Origin: Microbacterium oleivorans
GTDB taxonomy: Bacteria > Actinomycetota > Actinomycetes > Actinomycetales > Microbacteriaceae
NCBI RefSeq assembly: GCF_013389665.1
Contig: NZ_CP058316.1
Location: forward strand, 186,001 to 250,000
Length of the DNA: 64,000 bases
Reading direction: 5' to 3'
How positions within the stretch are numbered: the first letter of the stretch is position 1; each line of letters opens with the position of its first letter. Under the pieces are notes generated by a model. The model did not search any database. It was not told where the DNA came from and was given only the letters and a program-made list of their open reading frames with translations. Shown here in pieces: positions 33,806 to 42,951 of the stretch. Made by a program: the position numbers and the translations under genes.

Positions 33806-33836
33806 CCTGGTGCGCCGTAGCCGGCGGCGCACCAGG
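33806..33836 (-). terminator. Hairpin terminator after the second SGNH hydrolase gene
   Basis: Perfect 12-base stem CCTGGTGCGCCG / CGGCGCACCAGG with a 7-base loop, between the SGNH stop and the DUF6458 start. No U-tract. Confidence 0.6.
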
Positions 33837-33859
33837 TTGACACCGGGTGCGCCGCCGTG

Positions 33860-34615
33860 TCACGCGCGCGGAGCAACCTCGACCCAGGAGCCGAACTTGG
33901 GCTCGCGGCCGTCGCCCGACGAGCGTCCGGTGAGGCGCCGGCGCACCCATGGGGCGAGGTGGTCTCGGAAGTACTCGCCTCGAGCGAGGGTCGGCGCCGT
34001 CTCGGTCACCGGGAGCGACCACCACTCCCCTGGTGCGTCGTGGCCCAGCGCGGCCAGCACGCGCGCAGCCACCCGGTGATGACCGCGGACGTTCATGTGC
34101 AGACGGTCCTGCGACCAGTACGAGGGATGCGTCAGTGTGCGGTCGTACCAGTTGAGGGCGCGGACGACGTCCTCGCGGTGCTCGAGGCGGCTGATCACGG
34201 CGTCCGACAGGGCGTCACCGCGCCGGCTGACCAATCCCCCGAGCGGCAGCTGAGCCGAAGGATTCGCCCCCGAGAGCAGGATGAGGGTCACGTTCTCCTC
34301 GTCGCAGCGTCGGAGGACCTGCAGGAACGCCTCGAGGATGCTCTCGATCGAGGTGCGCGGGCGCAGCATGTCGTTGCCGCCGCCGTTGAACGACAGGTGC
34401 GTGGGTCTGAGCGCGAGGGCGCGCTCGAGCTGTTCGTCGACGATGGGGCGCACGAGCTTGCCACGGATGGCCAGGTTCGCATAGGCGACCGGCTGACCGG
34501 TCGCGTCGGCCCACCCCGCCGCCACGAGATCGGCCCATCCCCGAACGGCGCCGTCGGGAAGCTCGTCGCCGACGCCCTCGGTGAAAGAGTCGCCGATCGC
34601 CACGTACCGCACCAT
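33860..34615 (-). CDS. SGNH/GDSL-family hydrolase (second copy)
   Basis: A 251-residue SGNH esterase, paralogous to the gene at 6445-7290. Catalytic blocks: GDSFTEG with Ser10, Asn81 in GGGND and D170xxH173 in SQDRLHMNVRGHH. No signal peptide. Start 34615 is preferred because GAGG lies 5 bases upstream and the protein then starts just before the first strand; an in-frame ATG at 34633 would overlap the upstream MFS gene by 11 bases. It is likely co-transcribed with that carrier. Confidence 0.86.
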   Translation of the reverse strand: MVRYVAIGDSFTEGVGDELPDGAVRGWADLVAAGWADATGQPVAYANLAIRGKLVRPIVDEQLERALALRPTHLSFNGGGNDMLRPRTSIESILEAFLQVLRRCDEENVTLILLSGANPSAQLPLGGLVSRRGDALSDAVISRLEHREDVVRALNWYDRTLTHPSYWSQDRLHMNVRGHHRVAARVLAALGHDAPGEWWSLPVTETAPTLARGEYFRDHLAPWVRRRLTGRSSGDGREPKFGSWVEVAPRA

Positions 34616-34622
34616 CCGTGCC

Positions 34623-35987
34623 TCAGCGCTCATCGAGAGCCATTCCTCTCTTGTCGGCCAGGCCCCAGGCACCGACGGCCGCGACGATGAAGAAGATCGC
34701 GAACACCACGAACAGCACCGGCGCGCCGCCCCACAAGAGCAGGGGCGGGACCGAAAGCGGAGCGAGGATCGACGCGATGCGTCCCACGCCGGCCGCCCAG
34801 CCCGATCCGGTGGCGCGCAACGATGTCGGGTACATCTCGGGGGTCACGGCGTACAGCGCGCCCCAGGCGCCGAGGTTGAAGAACGACAGTGCCATGCCCG
34901 CACCGATGATCACGGCCTCGGTGCCGGCGGTCCCGAATGCGACAGCGGAGACGGCGGACCCCACGAGGAAGACCGAGAGCGTGAGCCGGCGGCCCCAGAC
35001 CTCGATCAGCCAGGCGGCGACGGCGTAGCCGGGCAGCTGCGCGAGGGTGATGATCAGGGTGAATCCGAACGATCGGACGAGGTCGTAGCCCTGCGTGTAC
35101 AGGATCGTGGGGATCCAGATGAAGGCGCCGTAGTAGGAGAAGTTGACGCAGAACCATACGAGCCACAGGCACGCGGTGCGCACACGGAACTCGCCGGACC
35201 AGAGCGCGCGGAGCCGTCCTCCCGCAGAGACGGCGGCGGGCGGACGTACCTCGGCCGCGTCGACCGCGACGGCGGGGTCGCGAGACGCCCGCGACGCCGC
35301 GGGGCCGGACTCGGCCTCGAACCGGCGCACGATCGCGTCAGCCTCGGCGTGGCGGCCACGGCGCTCCAGCCAGCGCGGCGACTCGGGCAGACCCCAACGC
35401 ACGATGAGCGCGTACGCCGCCGGGACCGCGCCGATGAGCAGTGCCCACCGCCATCCGTCCTCGACCTGCGGAATCACGAAGTATCCGATCAGAGCCGATG
35501 CCGTCCACCCGACGGCCCAGAAGGCCTCGAGCACGACGATGATTCGCCCGCGGATGCGCGCCGGAGCGAACTCGCTGACGTACGTGCTGGCGACCGGCAG
35601 CTCCGCGCCGAGCCCGAGACCCACGACGAAGCGCAGCACGAGAAGCACCGCGAGACCCCCGACCGCCGCGCTGGCCCCGGTCGCGACGCCGTAGACCAGG
35701 AGGGTGACGGCGAACACCGAGCGCCGGCCGAAGCGGTCGGCCAGCAGCCCGCCGAGGCTCGCGCCGATGGCCATGCCGGCGAAGCCGGCCGAGGCGATCC
35801 ACGAGGCCTGCGAGGTCTCGAGAGACCACTCCGCGATCAGCGCCGTGATGATGAACGAGATCAACCCGACGTCCATCGCATCCAGGGCCCACCCGAGGCC
35901 GGAGCCGGTGAGGACCTTCAGATGCCGACGGCCGAAGGGGAGATCGTCGAGGCGGCGCGCCACCGAGGGCGTCGCGGTATCGGTCAT
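34623..35987 (-). CDS. MFS transporter (sugar-porter-like, possible aromatic acid or niacin carrier)
   Basis: A 454-residue carrier with twelve helices and a central cytoplasmic loop (about 205-250). Family marks are LADRFGRRSVF after helix 2, GLGLGAELPVASTYVSEFAPARIRG, and PESPRWLERRGRHAEAD before the loop. This layout fits the metabolite:H+ symporter/NiaP-like branch; the substrate is not identified. The ATG has TAGCAT 6 bases upstream, indicating a leaderless message. The SGNH gene follows closely. Confidence 0.87.
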   Translation of the reverse strand: MTDTATPSVARRLDDLPFGRRHLKVLTGSGLGWALDAMDVGLISFIITALIAEWSLETSQASWIASAGFAGMAIGASLGGLLADRFGRRSVFAVTLLVYGVATGASAAVGGLAVLLVLRFVVGLGLGAELPVASTYVSEFAPARIRGRIIVVLEAFWAVGWTASALIGYFVIPQVEDGWRWALLIGAVPAAYALIVRWGLPESPRWLERRGRHAEADAIVRRFEAESGPAASRASRDPAVAVDAAEVRPPAAVSAGGRLRALWSGEFRVRTACLWLVWFCVNFSYYGAFIWIPTILYTQGYDLVRSFGFTLIITLAQLPGYAVAAWLIEVWGRRLTLSVFLVGSAVSAVAFGTAGTEAVIIGAGMALSFFNLGAWGALYAVTPEMYPTSLRATGSGWAAGVGRIASILAPLSVPPLLLWGGAPVLFVVFAIFFIVAAVGAWGLADKRGMALDER

Positions 35988-35993
35988 TGCTCC

Positions 35994-35999
35994 ATGCTA
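35994..35999 (-). promoter_or_regulatory. -10 element for the MFS/SGNH unit
   Basis: TAGCAT on the minus strand, 6 bases before the ATG at 35987. Confidence 0.5.
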
Positions 36000-36030
36000 T
36001 TGACCCCGCAGGCGGCGGGACGCCACCGAG

Positions 36031-37071
36031 TCAGTCGTCGGCGAGCATCTCGCGAACGAGCGGGACCACGCGGGTGCCGTAGAGCTCGATCGAGCGCATC
36101 ATGCTCTCGTGAGCGAGCGTGCCGTGCGAGAACTTGAGATCGAAACGGTCGAGACCGAGGGTGCGCACGGTCTCGGCGAGCTTGCGGGCGACCGTCTCGG
36201 GCGATCCGGCGTAGACCGCGCCGTCGGGGCCGAGGTCGTGCTGGAACTGCAGACGCGAGTACGGCGGCCAGCCGCGCTCCGCTCCGATCGCGTCACGGTT
36301 GGCCTTCATGGCCGGGAAGACCTCCTCCCATGCCTGCTCGTCGGTGTCGGCGATGTGCCCGGGCGAGTGCACGCCGACCGGCAGGCGTTCAGCGCCCATG
36401 GCGTCGCGGGTGCGGTGGAAGAGGTCGACGTAGGGGCGGAATCGCGCCGCTCCGCCGCCGATGATGGCGAGCATCAGTCCGTACCCGTGGTGCGCCGTCC
36501 GAAGCACCGACTCCGGCGAGCCGCCCACGCCCACCCATGCGCGAAGCCCGTTCTCGGTCTTCGGGAACACGTCCGCGTTGGTCAAGGCAGGACGGGTCTT
36601 GCCCTGCCAGGTCACGGGCTGCTCGGCGCGGAGCTGGCCGAACAGGTCGAGCCGCTCCTCGAACAGGATCTCGTAGTCCGCGAGATCGAATCCGAACAGC
36701 GGGAAGGACTCGGTGAACGAGCCGCGCCCGAGGATGATCTCGGCCCGGCCGTCCGAGACGGCGTCCAGGGTCGCGAAACGCTCGTACACCCTCACGGGGT
36801 CGTCGCTCGAGAGCACCGTGACGGCCGTGCCGAGGCGGATGTCGGTCGTCCGCGATGCGGCCGCGGCGAGCACGATCTCGGGGCTCGAGACCGCGAACTC
36901 GCGGCGGTGGTGCTCCCCCACGCCGAAGAAGTGCAGGCCGACCTCGTCGGCGCGGACCGCCTGGGCGACGACGTTGCGAATGGTCTGCGCATCCGAGAGC
37001 AGGGAACCGTCGGCATCCTGCGTGACGTCACCGAACGTGTCGAGTCCGAACTGGACGGAGGTCGTGGTCAT
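36031..37071 (-). CDS. LLM-class flavin-dependent oxidoreductase
   Basis: A 346-residue TIM-barrel flavoprotein of the bacterial luciferase-like group, which uses reduced FMN or F420. Visible are FFGVGEHHRREFAVSSP near residue 50 and LGTAVTVLSSDDPVRVYERFATLD near 85-108, followed by SFTESFPLFG. This resembles the subgroup annotated as luciferase-like monooxygenases with oxygen chemistry unknown. Start 37071 has AAGGTG 5 bases upstream; an in-frame ATG at 37086 has none. No reductase partner is adjacent. Confidence 0.87.
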   Translation of the reverse strand: MTTTSVQFGLDTFGDVTQDADGSLLSDAQTIRNVVAQAVRADEVGLHFFGVGEHHRREFAVSSPEIVLAAAASRTTDIRLGTAVTVLSSDDPVRVYERFATLDAVSDGRAEIILGRGSFTESFPLFGFDLADYEILFEERLDLFGQLRAEQPVTWQGKTRPALTNADVFPKTENGLRAWVGVGGSPESVLRTAHHGYGLMLAIIGGGAARFRPYVDLFHRTRDAMGAERLPVGVHSPGHIADTDEQAWEEVFPAMKANRDAIGAERGWPPYSRLQFQHDLGPDGAVYAGSPETVARKLAETVRTLGLDRFDLKFSHGTLAHESMMRSIELYGTRVVPLVREMLADD

Positions 37072-37100
37072 GGGCACACCTTTCATTCACACGCATACAA

Positions 37101-37136
37101 CGGCCGGGCGGCGGGTCTATTCCCGCCGCCCGGCCG
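37101..37136 (-). terminator. Terminator after the DUF885 gene
   Basis: Perfect 15-base stem CGGCCGGGCGGCGGG / CCCGCCGCCCGGCCG with loop TCTATT, 12 bases beyond the DUF885 stop. It separates that gene from the LLM gene downstream. Confidence 0.75.
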
Positions 37137-37147
37137 CGCCGCGTCGA

Positions 37148-38824
37148 TCACTCTCCGGTCAGGGCCATCCGCAGGGTGTCGAGGCCCACACCGCCCAGCC
37201 GCAGCGCCGTCATGTGGAAGGCCTTCACATCGAAGCCGTCGCCCGCGCGGGCCGCGTAGTCGTCTCGGATCTGCTCCCAGATGCGCTGACCGACCTTGTA
37301 CGAGGGCGCCTGTCCCGGCCATCCGAGGTAGCGGTTCACTTCGAACCGGATGAACTCGTCCGACATGTTGACGTTTCGCTGCATGAACGCCAGCGCGTAC
37401 TCCGCGTCCCAGATCCCGCCGCCGTCCGGGCGCTCTTTGCCCAGATGCACGCCGATGTCGAGCACCACGCGCGCTGCGCGCATGCGCTGGCCATCGAGCA
37501 TGCCGAGACGGTCGGCCGGGTCGTCGAGGTAGCCGAGCTGCTCCATGAGGCGCTCCGCGTAGAGCGCCCAGCCCTCGGCGTGTCCGCTCGACCCAGCGAG
37601 CAGCCGACGCCAGGAGTTGAGCTCCGACCGGTTGTAGACCGACTGGGCGATCTGAAGGTGGTGACCGGGAACACCCTCGTGGTACACGGTCGTCAGCTCG
37701 CGCCAGGTGTCGAACGAGTCCACGCCCTCGGGCACCGACCACCACATCCGTCCCGGACGCGAGAAGTCGTCCGTGGGGCCGGTGTAGTAGATGCCGCCCT
37801 CGTTGGTCGGGGCGATCATGCACTCGAGTGTGCGGATCGGCTCGGGGATGTCGAAGTGGGTGCGCCCGAGCTCCTCGACGGCGCGGTCGCTCGTCTCCTG
37901 CATCCAGCGCTGCAGCGCCTCGGTGCCGCGGAGCTTGCGGGTCTCATCCTTCTCGAGGAACGCGACCGCCTCCTCGACCGAGGCCCCGGGCAGGATCTCG
38001 TTGGCGATCGACTCCTGCTCCGCCACCATGCGGGCGAGCTCCTGCAGCCCCCACTCGTAGGTCTCGTCGAGGTCGATCGTGGCCCCGAGGAAACGACGCG
38101 AGTGCAGCGCGTACAGCTCGCGGCCGACGGCGTCGTTATGACCCGCCTCGGGCAGCAGCTCGGAGGTGAAGAAAGCGGCGAGGTGGTCGTACGCGACGCG
38201 GGCGGCGTTGGCGTTGTCGGCGAGGTCACGGGCCAGGGATGCCGGCAGACCCCCCTCTGCGGGAGCTGCCTCGGCAGCGAAGGTCGCGAAGAATCCGGTG
38301 TCGGCGGTGTAGCGGCCGATCTGGGTCGCGACCTCCGACACCTGGCGGCGCGCGGGGACGATGCCCCGCGAGATCCCTTCGCGGAGGGTCTGGATGTATC
38401 CCTCGATCGCGGCGGGCACGGCGGCCAGTCGCGTGGCGACGACGGCCCAGTCCTCGACGGTGTCGGTGGGCATGAGGTCGAAGGTGTTGCGGATCTCCTG
38501 CGCGGGCGAGGCGATCACGTTCACGTCCCGCAGGTGTGCGCCCGCCTCGCTGAGCTCGATCTGCAGACGCAGGTCACCGGCGAGGTCGGCCTGGGTGACG
38601 ACATCGACCTGGTCCACCGGGTCTGCCGCCTCGAGTGCGGCGAGGGTGTTGCGAGCAGCATCGAGCGCGCGCTCCGTGCCCGCCGGCGAGTAGTCGTCGA
38701 GACGCCCGTTGTGCTCGAACCGGCCGATATAGGTGGCGAGCCCGGGAGAGAGCTCGGCCAGAGTGTCGACCCATTCGTCCGCGATGCGGTCGATCGGCGT
38801 CGGGGTGCGCTGTGCTTCGGTCAT
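37148..38824 (-). CDS. DUF885-family metallopeptidase-like protein
   Basis: A 558-residue mostly helical protein of the DUF885 family, probable zinc carboxypeptidase/dipeptidase-like enzymes related to M3/M32 folds. The metal motif HEGVPGHH occupies residues 382-389, and the segment RMWWSVPEG upstream and YLGWPGQAPSYKVGQR near residue 500 are family-typical. No signal peptide. Activity on peptides is inferred from the fold. The ATG has TAGGCT 6 bases upstream and no ribosome site. Confidence 0.88.
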   Translation of the reverse strand: MTEAQRTPTPIDRIADEWVDTLAELSPGLATYIGRFEHNGRLDDYSPAGTERALDAARNTLAALEAADPVDQVDVVTQADLAGDLRLQIELSEAGAHLRDVNVIASPAQEIRNTFDLMPTDTVEDWAVVATRLAAVPAAIEGYIQTLREGISRGIVPARRQVSEVATQIGRYTADTGFFATFAAEAAPAEGGLPASLARDLADNANAARVAYDHLAAFFTSELLPEAGHNDAVGRELYALHSRRFLGATIDLDETYEWGLQELARMVAEQESIANEILPGASVEEAVAFLEKDETRKLRGTEALQRWMQETSDRAVEELGRTHFDIPEPIRTLECMIAPTNEGGIYYTGPTDDFSRPGRMWWSVPEGVDSFDTWRELTTVYHEGVPGHHLQIAQSVYNRSELNSWRRLLAGSSGHAEGWALYAERLMEQLGYLDDPADRLGMLDGQRMRAARVVLDIGVHLGKERPDGGGIWDAEYALAFMQRNVNMSDEFIRFEVNRYLGWPGQAPSYKVGQRIWEQIRDDYAARAGDGFDVKAFHMTALRLGGVGLDTLRMALTGE

Positions 38825-38830
38825 CCTCCG

Positions 38831-38836
38831 AGCCTA
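38831..38836 (-). promoter_or_regulatory. -10 element for the DUF885 gene
   Basis: TAGGCT on the minus strand, 6 bases before the ATG at 38824. Confidence 0.55.
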
Positions 38837-38892
38837 GTCCGGGCCGTCCGCCGCCACCGGGCGCGCGAGGCGGGCCGGAACGGTCGGTGAGC

Positions 38893-41535
38893 TCAGTGCC
38901 CCGCGACGTCCCAGTCGCCGCCGCGACCGATCTGCACGTCGAGCGGCACGGTGAGCTGTGCGGCGTCCCCCATGCGGTCGCGGACGATCCGCTCCGCGGC
39001 ATCCCACTCCCCCGTCGCCACCTCGACGACGAGCTCGTCGTGGATCTGCAGCAGCACGCGCGACTGCAGGCCCTCGGCATGGAACTCCTGCGCGATCCGG
39101 AACAGCGCGATCTTCATGATGTCGGCGGCGCTGCCCTGGATGGGAGCGTTCAGAGCCGCCCGCTCGGCGTTCTCCCGGAGTACCCGATTGGGGCTCGCGA
39201 GGTCGGGGAATGGCCGACGTCGGCCGAAGATCGTCTCGGTGTAGCCGTCGATGCGTGCCTGCTCCACGCTGGAGCGCAGGTAATCGCGCACCGACCCGAA
39301 CCGGGCGAAGTACTCGAGCATCAACTGCTTCGCCTCGGACTGCTCGATGCGCAGCTGCTTCGAGAGCCCGAAGGCCGACAAGCCGTACACGAGGCCGTAC
39401 GACATCGCCTTCACCTTCGTGCGCATCGCCGGTGTCACATCGGCCGGCTCGACGCCGAAGACACGTGCGCCCACGAAGCGGTGCAGGTCCTCCCCCGACA
39501 CGAACGCCTCGATCAGACCCGGGTCCTCCGACAGGTGCGCCATGATGCGCATCTCGATCTGCGAGTAGTCGGCAGTCAGCAGGGTCTCGTACCCGGCGCC
39601 GACCTCGAACGCGGCACGGATGCGTCGGCTCTCCTCGTTGCGGATCGGGATGTTCTGCAGATTCGGGTCGGTGCTCGACAGTCGCCCGGTCTGGCTGCCG
39701 GTCTGCACGTACGTCGTGTGAATCCGGTCGTCGGCGGCGATCGCGGTGTCGAGCGACTCGATGATCTGGCGCAGCTTGGTCGCCTCGCGATGCTGCAGCA
39801 ACAGCTCGAGGAAGGGGTGCGGATTGGATTCCTGCAGGTCGGCGAGCACGGCGGCGTCGGTCGAGTAGCCGGTCTTGGTCTTGCGGGTCTTCGGCAGCGC
39901 CAGCTGCTCGAAGAGCACCTCCTGCAGCTGCTTGGGGGAGCCGAGGTTGACCTCGCGGTCGATCGTCGCGAACGCCCGTTGCGCGATGTCGTCGGCGCGG
40001 GACGCCAGCTCGGCCGAGAAGGTCGACAGCTTCTCGTGCGAGACGGCCACACCGGCGAGCTCCATGTCGGCGAGCGTGTCGAGAGTCGGAAGCTCGATGT
40101 CGGCGAGGACCCCGGCCACGGGAGCCGGCAGCTCGGTGCGGACGGCGTCGGCGACGCGGAGCGCGAACCACGACAGCTGGCCCGGGGTCGCGCCCTCGGT
40201 CTCGGGCACCAGCTGCGACGGGTCGGCTTCGGGGAGTTTCTCGTCGAGGTAACGGTGCACGAGGTCGGAGAGGGTCTTGTCGGGGAAGCTCGGACGCAGC
40301 AGCCACCCCGCGAGGATCGGGTCGAACGCGAGCCCGCCCAGACGTACGCCGGCCCGCCTCAGGGCCTTGACCTGGGTCTTGGCGTCGGAGAGCACCTTGG
40401 CGACGTCGTCGGATTCGAGCCAGGGGCGCAGCGCTTCGGCGATGGCATCGTCCCAGGTGGCCTCGACGGCCTCGTCACGCGTGGCGAGCCCGATGCGTTG
40501 CGGGAAGCCGCCCGCGACGATGACGGTGACACCGATCTCGCCGTCCTGGGACGCCGCCCACGCAGCCATCCCCGCTGCGTCGGGCTCGGCGGCGGCTGGT
40601 GCGGGTACCGCGGGCGGCGCCGTCTCGACGGCCATCGCCGGGTCGGCCCCCGCCGCCTCGAAGACGCGCGGGAGCAGGGTGCGGAACTCGAGGCGGGCGA
40701 AGATGTCGCGCACCGCCTCGGCGTCGATGGGCCGAACCTCGAGATCGGCCGGCGTGACGCCCAGCTCGACATCGCGCAACAGGCGGTTCAGCGAGCGGTT
40801 GCGGCGGACGTCGTCGAGGTGCTCGCGCAGATTGCCGCCCACCACGCCGCCGATCTTGTCGGCGTTCTCGATCAGCGCGTCGAGCGTGCCCCACTGCGTC
40901 AGCCATTTGACGGCGGTCTTCTCCCCCACCTTGGGAACGCCCGGCAGGTTGTCGCTCGTCTCGCCCACGAGCGCGGCGATGTCGGGGTAGTTCTCGGGAG
41001 GCAGACCGTACTTCTCGATCACCGACTCGGGGGTGTAGCGCTTGAGCTGCGACACCCCCTGCACGCTGGGGTACAGCAGCGTCACATCCTCGGTGACGAG
41101 CTGAATGGTGTCGCGGTCCCCCGAGCAGACGAGCACGTCGTAGCCCGCCTCGGCGCCCTGGGTCGCGAGAGTGGCGAGGATGTCGTCGGCCTCGAAGTCC
41201 TCCTTGGTCAGCACCGTGACGTTCATCGCGGCGAGACACTCCTGCAGCAGCGGGATCTGCCCCTTGAACTCGGCCGGCGACTCGGACCTGTTCGCCTTGT
41301 ACTCCGTGTACTCCCGGGTTCGGAACGACTGCCGCGAGGTGTCGAAGGCCACCGCGAGATGCGTCGGCTTCTCGGCCTTGATGAGGTTGACGAACATCGA
41401 CAGGAATCCGTAGATGCCGTTCGTGTGCTGGCCGTCCTTCGTCGTGAAGTTGTCGACGGGGAGGGCGAAGAACGCCCGATAGGCCAGCGAGTGGCCGTCG
41501 ACGACGAGGAGGGTAGGCTTTGAGGAGTCCGTCAC
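38893..41535 (-). CDS. polA: DNA polymerase I
   Basis: An 880-residue polymerase I for Okazaki fragment processing and repair. The N-terminal 5'-3' exonuclease (about 1-300) has its acidic set, including VDGHSLAYRAFF and EADDILATLA. The middle 3'-5' exonuclease domain (about 320-480) has lost its metal-binding residues: no DxE motif is seen around SQDGEIGVTV and no YxxxD at the far end. The polymerase domain is intact with ADYSQIEMR (motif A), KAMSYGLVYG (motif B) and QIHDELVVEV (motif C). So it lacks proofreading, as is usual in actinobacteria. GTG start with TAGGCT 6 bases upstream. Confidence 0.97.
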   Translation of the reverse strand: MTDSSKPTLLVVDGHSLAYRAFFALPVDNFTTKDGQHTNGIYGFLSMFVNLIKAEKPTHLAVAFDTSRQSFRTREYTEYKANRSESPAEFKGQIPLLQECLAAMNVTVLTKEDFEADDILATLATQGAEAGYDVLVCSGDRDTIQLVTEDVTLLYPSVQGVSQLKRYTPESVIEKYGLPPENYPDIAALVGETSDNLPGVPKVGEKTAVKWLTQWGTLDALIENADKIGGVVGGNLREHLDDVRRNRSLNRLLRDVELGVTPADLEVRPIDAEAVRDIFARLEFRTLLPRVFEAAGADPAMAVETAPPAVPAPAAAEPDAAGMAAWAASQDGEIGVTVIVAGGFPQRIGLATRDEAVEATWDDAIAEALRPWLESDDVAKVLSDAKTQVKALRRAGVRLGGLAFDPILAGWLLRPSFPDKTLSDLVHRYLDEKLPEADPSQLVPETEGATPGQLSWFALRVADAVRTELPAPVAGVLADIELPTLDTLADMELAGVAVSHEKLSTFSAELASRADDIAQRAFATIDREVNLGSPKQLQEVLFEQLALPKTRKTKTGYSTDAAVLADLQESNPHPFLELLLQHREATKLRQIIESLDTAIAADDRIHTTYVQTGSQTGRLSSTDPNLQNIPIRNEESRRIRAAFEVGAGYETLLTADYSQIEMRIMAHLSEDPGLIEAFVSGEDLHRFVGARVFGVEPADVTPAMRTKVKAMSYGLVYGLSAFGLSKQLRIEQSEAKQLMLEYFARFGSVRDYLRSSVEQARIDGYTETIFGRRRPFPDLASPNRVLRENAERAALNAPIQGSAADIMKIALFRIAQEFHAEGLQSRVLLQIHDELVVEVATGEWDAAERIVRDRMGDAAQLTVPLDVQIGRGGDWDVAGH

Positions 41536-41541
41536 CCGTCC

Positions 41542-41547
41542 AGCCTA
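41542..41547 (-). promoter_or_regulatory. -10 element for polA
   Basis: TAGGCT on the minus strand, 6 bases before the GTG at 41535. Confidence 0.55.
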
Positions 41548-41592
41548 ACGACGGCCGCGGACATGACGACCCGCTGCGACCGAGGGTGGAGC

Positions 41593-42021
41593 ATGCCTGA
41601 GACGACCGACTCCGAGACCGGGATGGCGTGGGCGCAGAGCCGCGGAAAAGGCGCCCTCGCCGAACGCATGGGTATCGACTTCCTGGAGTTCTCCACCGAC
41701 CGTTGCGTCGCGACGATGCCGGTGGAGGGCAACACCCAGCCGATCGGGCTGCTGCACGGCGGCGCCTACGTGGTGCTCGGCGAGTCGCTCGGATCGATGG
41801 CCGCGAACATGCACGCCGGCCCCGGACGAGTCGCGGTGGGCGTGGACATCAACGCCACCCATACGCGGTCGGCCACGAGCGGCACCGTCACCGGCGTGTG
41901 CACTCCCCTGCACCTCGGTCGCACCCTCACCGTCCACGAGATCGTCGTGACCGACGAGCAGGGCCGTCGGTGCTCGACGATCCGGATCACCAACCACATC
42001 AAGGACGCGCCGGCGTCCTGA
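41593..42021 (+). CDS. PaaI-type hotdog-fold thioesterase
   Basis: A 142-residue acyl-CoA thioesterase of the PaaI/YdiI group. The hotdog helix and active-site segment are seen in QPIGLLHGGAYVVLGESLGS, with the Glu at the centre acting in catalysis, and the strand GVDINATHTRSATSG follows. Likely substrates are aryl- or hydroxybenzoyl-CoA, perhaps menaquinone pathway intermediates. Start 41593 has GAGGG at good spacing; an in-frame ATG at 41563 is possible. Its place between polA and the ANTAR regulator is conserved in other actinobacteria. Confidence 0.9.
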   Translation: MPETTDSETGMAWAQSRGKGALAERMGIDFLEFSTDRCVATMPVEGNTQPIGLLHGGAYVVLGESLGSMAANMHAGPGRVAVGVDINATHTRSATSGTVTGVCTPLHLGRTLTVHEIVVTDEQGRRCSTIRITNHIKDAPAS

Positions 42022-42032
42022 GCCGGCGCTGA

Positions 42033-42094
42033 CGCGAAGACCCCGCCCGGACGAGCCCGCCAAGGCGGCGCGGTCGTCGGGCGGGGTCTTCGCG
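42033..42094. terminator. Bidirectional terminator between thioesterase and ANTAR regulator
   Basis: Perfect 17-base stem CGCGAAGACCCCGCCCG (42033-42049) / CGGGCGGGGTCTTCGCG (42078-42094) between convergent stops, with a further imperfect pairing GACGA/TCGT inside. Confidence 0.75.
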
Positions 42095-42108
42095 TGAAGC
42101 GGTGGCCG

Positions 42109-42726
42109 CTACTTCTTGGGAGCGAGCTGCTCGATGATCGCCTTCGCCACATCCTGCATCGTGAGACGACGGTCCATCGACGCCTTCTGGATCCAGCGGA
42201 ACGCCTCGGGCTCGCTCAGGCCCATCTTCTCGTTCAGCAGGCCCTTGGCACGATCGACGAGCTTGCGGGTCTCGAAGCGCTCGACCATGTCGGCGACCTC
42301 GGCCTCGAGCGTGATGATCTGCTCGTATCGCGCGAGGGCGATCTCGATGGCCGGCAAGAGGTCGTTCGGGGTGAACGGCTTGACCACGTAGGCGAGGGCA
42401 CCGGCTTCGGTCGCCCGCTCGACGAGCTCCTTCTGACTGAAGGCGGTCAGCAGCACGACGGGGGCGATGTGCGCCTTGCCCAGACGCTCGGCCGCTGAGA
42501 TGCCGTCGAGGACGGGCATCTTGACGTCCATGATCACGAGGTCGGGACGGAGCTCGGTGGCCAACTGGACGGCGGTCTCACCGTCGCCCGCCTCGCCGAC
42601 GACGTCGTATCCGTTGTCGCGGAGGATCTCGACGATGTCGAGACGGATCAGCGACTCGTCCTCGGCCACGACGACCCGACGGGGGGCGGGCGCGGCCGAC
42701 GTGGGGGCCTCTTCTTGCTCTGTCAC
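42109..42726 (-). CDS. pdtaR: ANTAR-domain response regulator (PdtaR-like)
   Basis: A 205-residue response regulator with a receiver domain (about 16-135) and an RNA-binding ANTAR domain (about 140-200). The phospho-acceptor is Asp67 in IMDVKMP, with Glu22/Asp23 and Lys116 completing the site. ANTAR domains bind paired hairpins and prevent transcription termination. It matches PdtaR (Rv1626), the partner of kinase PdtaS, in its neighbourhood with polA and pyk. No kinase gene is in the window. The GTG start has TAGGAT 6 bases upstream. I looked for paired ANTAR-binding hairpins nearby and saw none that are clear. Confidence 0.93.
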   Translation of the reverse strand: MTEQEEAPTSAAPAPRRVVVAEDESLIRLDIVEILRDNGYDVVGEAGDGETAVQLATELRPDLVIMDVKMPVLDGISAAERLGKAHIAPVVLLTAFSQKELVERATEAGALAYVVKPFTPNDLLPAIEIALARYEQIITLEAEVADMVERFETRKLVDRAKGLLNEKMGLSEPEAFRWIQKASMDRRLTMQDVAKAIIEQLAPKK

Positions 42727-42732
42727 CTTTCG

Positions 42733-42738
42733 ATCCTA
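42733..42738 (-). promoter_or_regulatory. -10 element for the ANTAR regulator
   Basis: TAGGAT on the minus strand, 6 bases before the GTG at 42726. Confidence 0.55.
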
Positions 42739-42815
42739 CGGTATGCCCCGTTCCCCCGACGCCCCGGAGACCACGGCCGACGGGGACGGGCGCATCACCG
42801 GCCCCCGGGAGGCGG

Positions 42816-42821
42816 TAGGCT
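42816..42821 (+). promoter_or_regulatory. -10 element of the tRNA-Leu(CAA) promoter
   Basis: TAGGCT, 13 bases before the tRNA 5' end. Confidence 0.45.
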
Positions 42822-42834
42822 CCCATACACGTGC

Positions 42835-42915
42835 GCCGATGTGGCGGAATGGCAGACGCGACCGACTCAAACTCGGTTGTCTTCGGACGTGTGGGTTCGA
42901 CTCCCACCATCGGCA
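42835..42915 (+). tRNA. tRNA-Leu (anticodon CAA)
   Basis: An 81-base class II tRNA. Acceptor GCCGATG pairs perfectly with CATCGGC, discriminator A42915. The anticodon stem ACCGA/TCGGT encloses CTCAAAC, giving anticodon CAA for UUG codons. T arm GTGGG-TTCGACT-CCCAC. A short variable arm hairpin TGTCTTCGGACG suits Leu. CCA is not encoded. Confidence 0.96.
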
Positions 42916-42939
42916 CGAGAACGGGCGGCTCGCCGCCGC

Positions 42940-42945
42940 TAGCGT
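42940..42945 (+). promoter_or_regulatory. -10 element for the small membrane protein gene
   Basis: TAGCGT followed by 6 bases and the ATG at 42952. Confidence 0.5.
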
Positions 42946-42951
42946 GGTGCG

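Noticed and set aside
42021..42108. ANTAR-type paired hairpins near the response regulator
   Set aside because: The only strong structure is one long bidirectional terminator stem; the hexanucleotide loop pairs expected for ANTAR targets are not visible.
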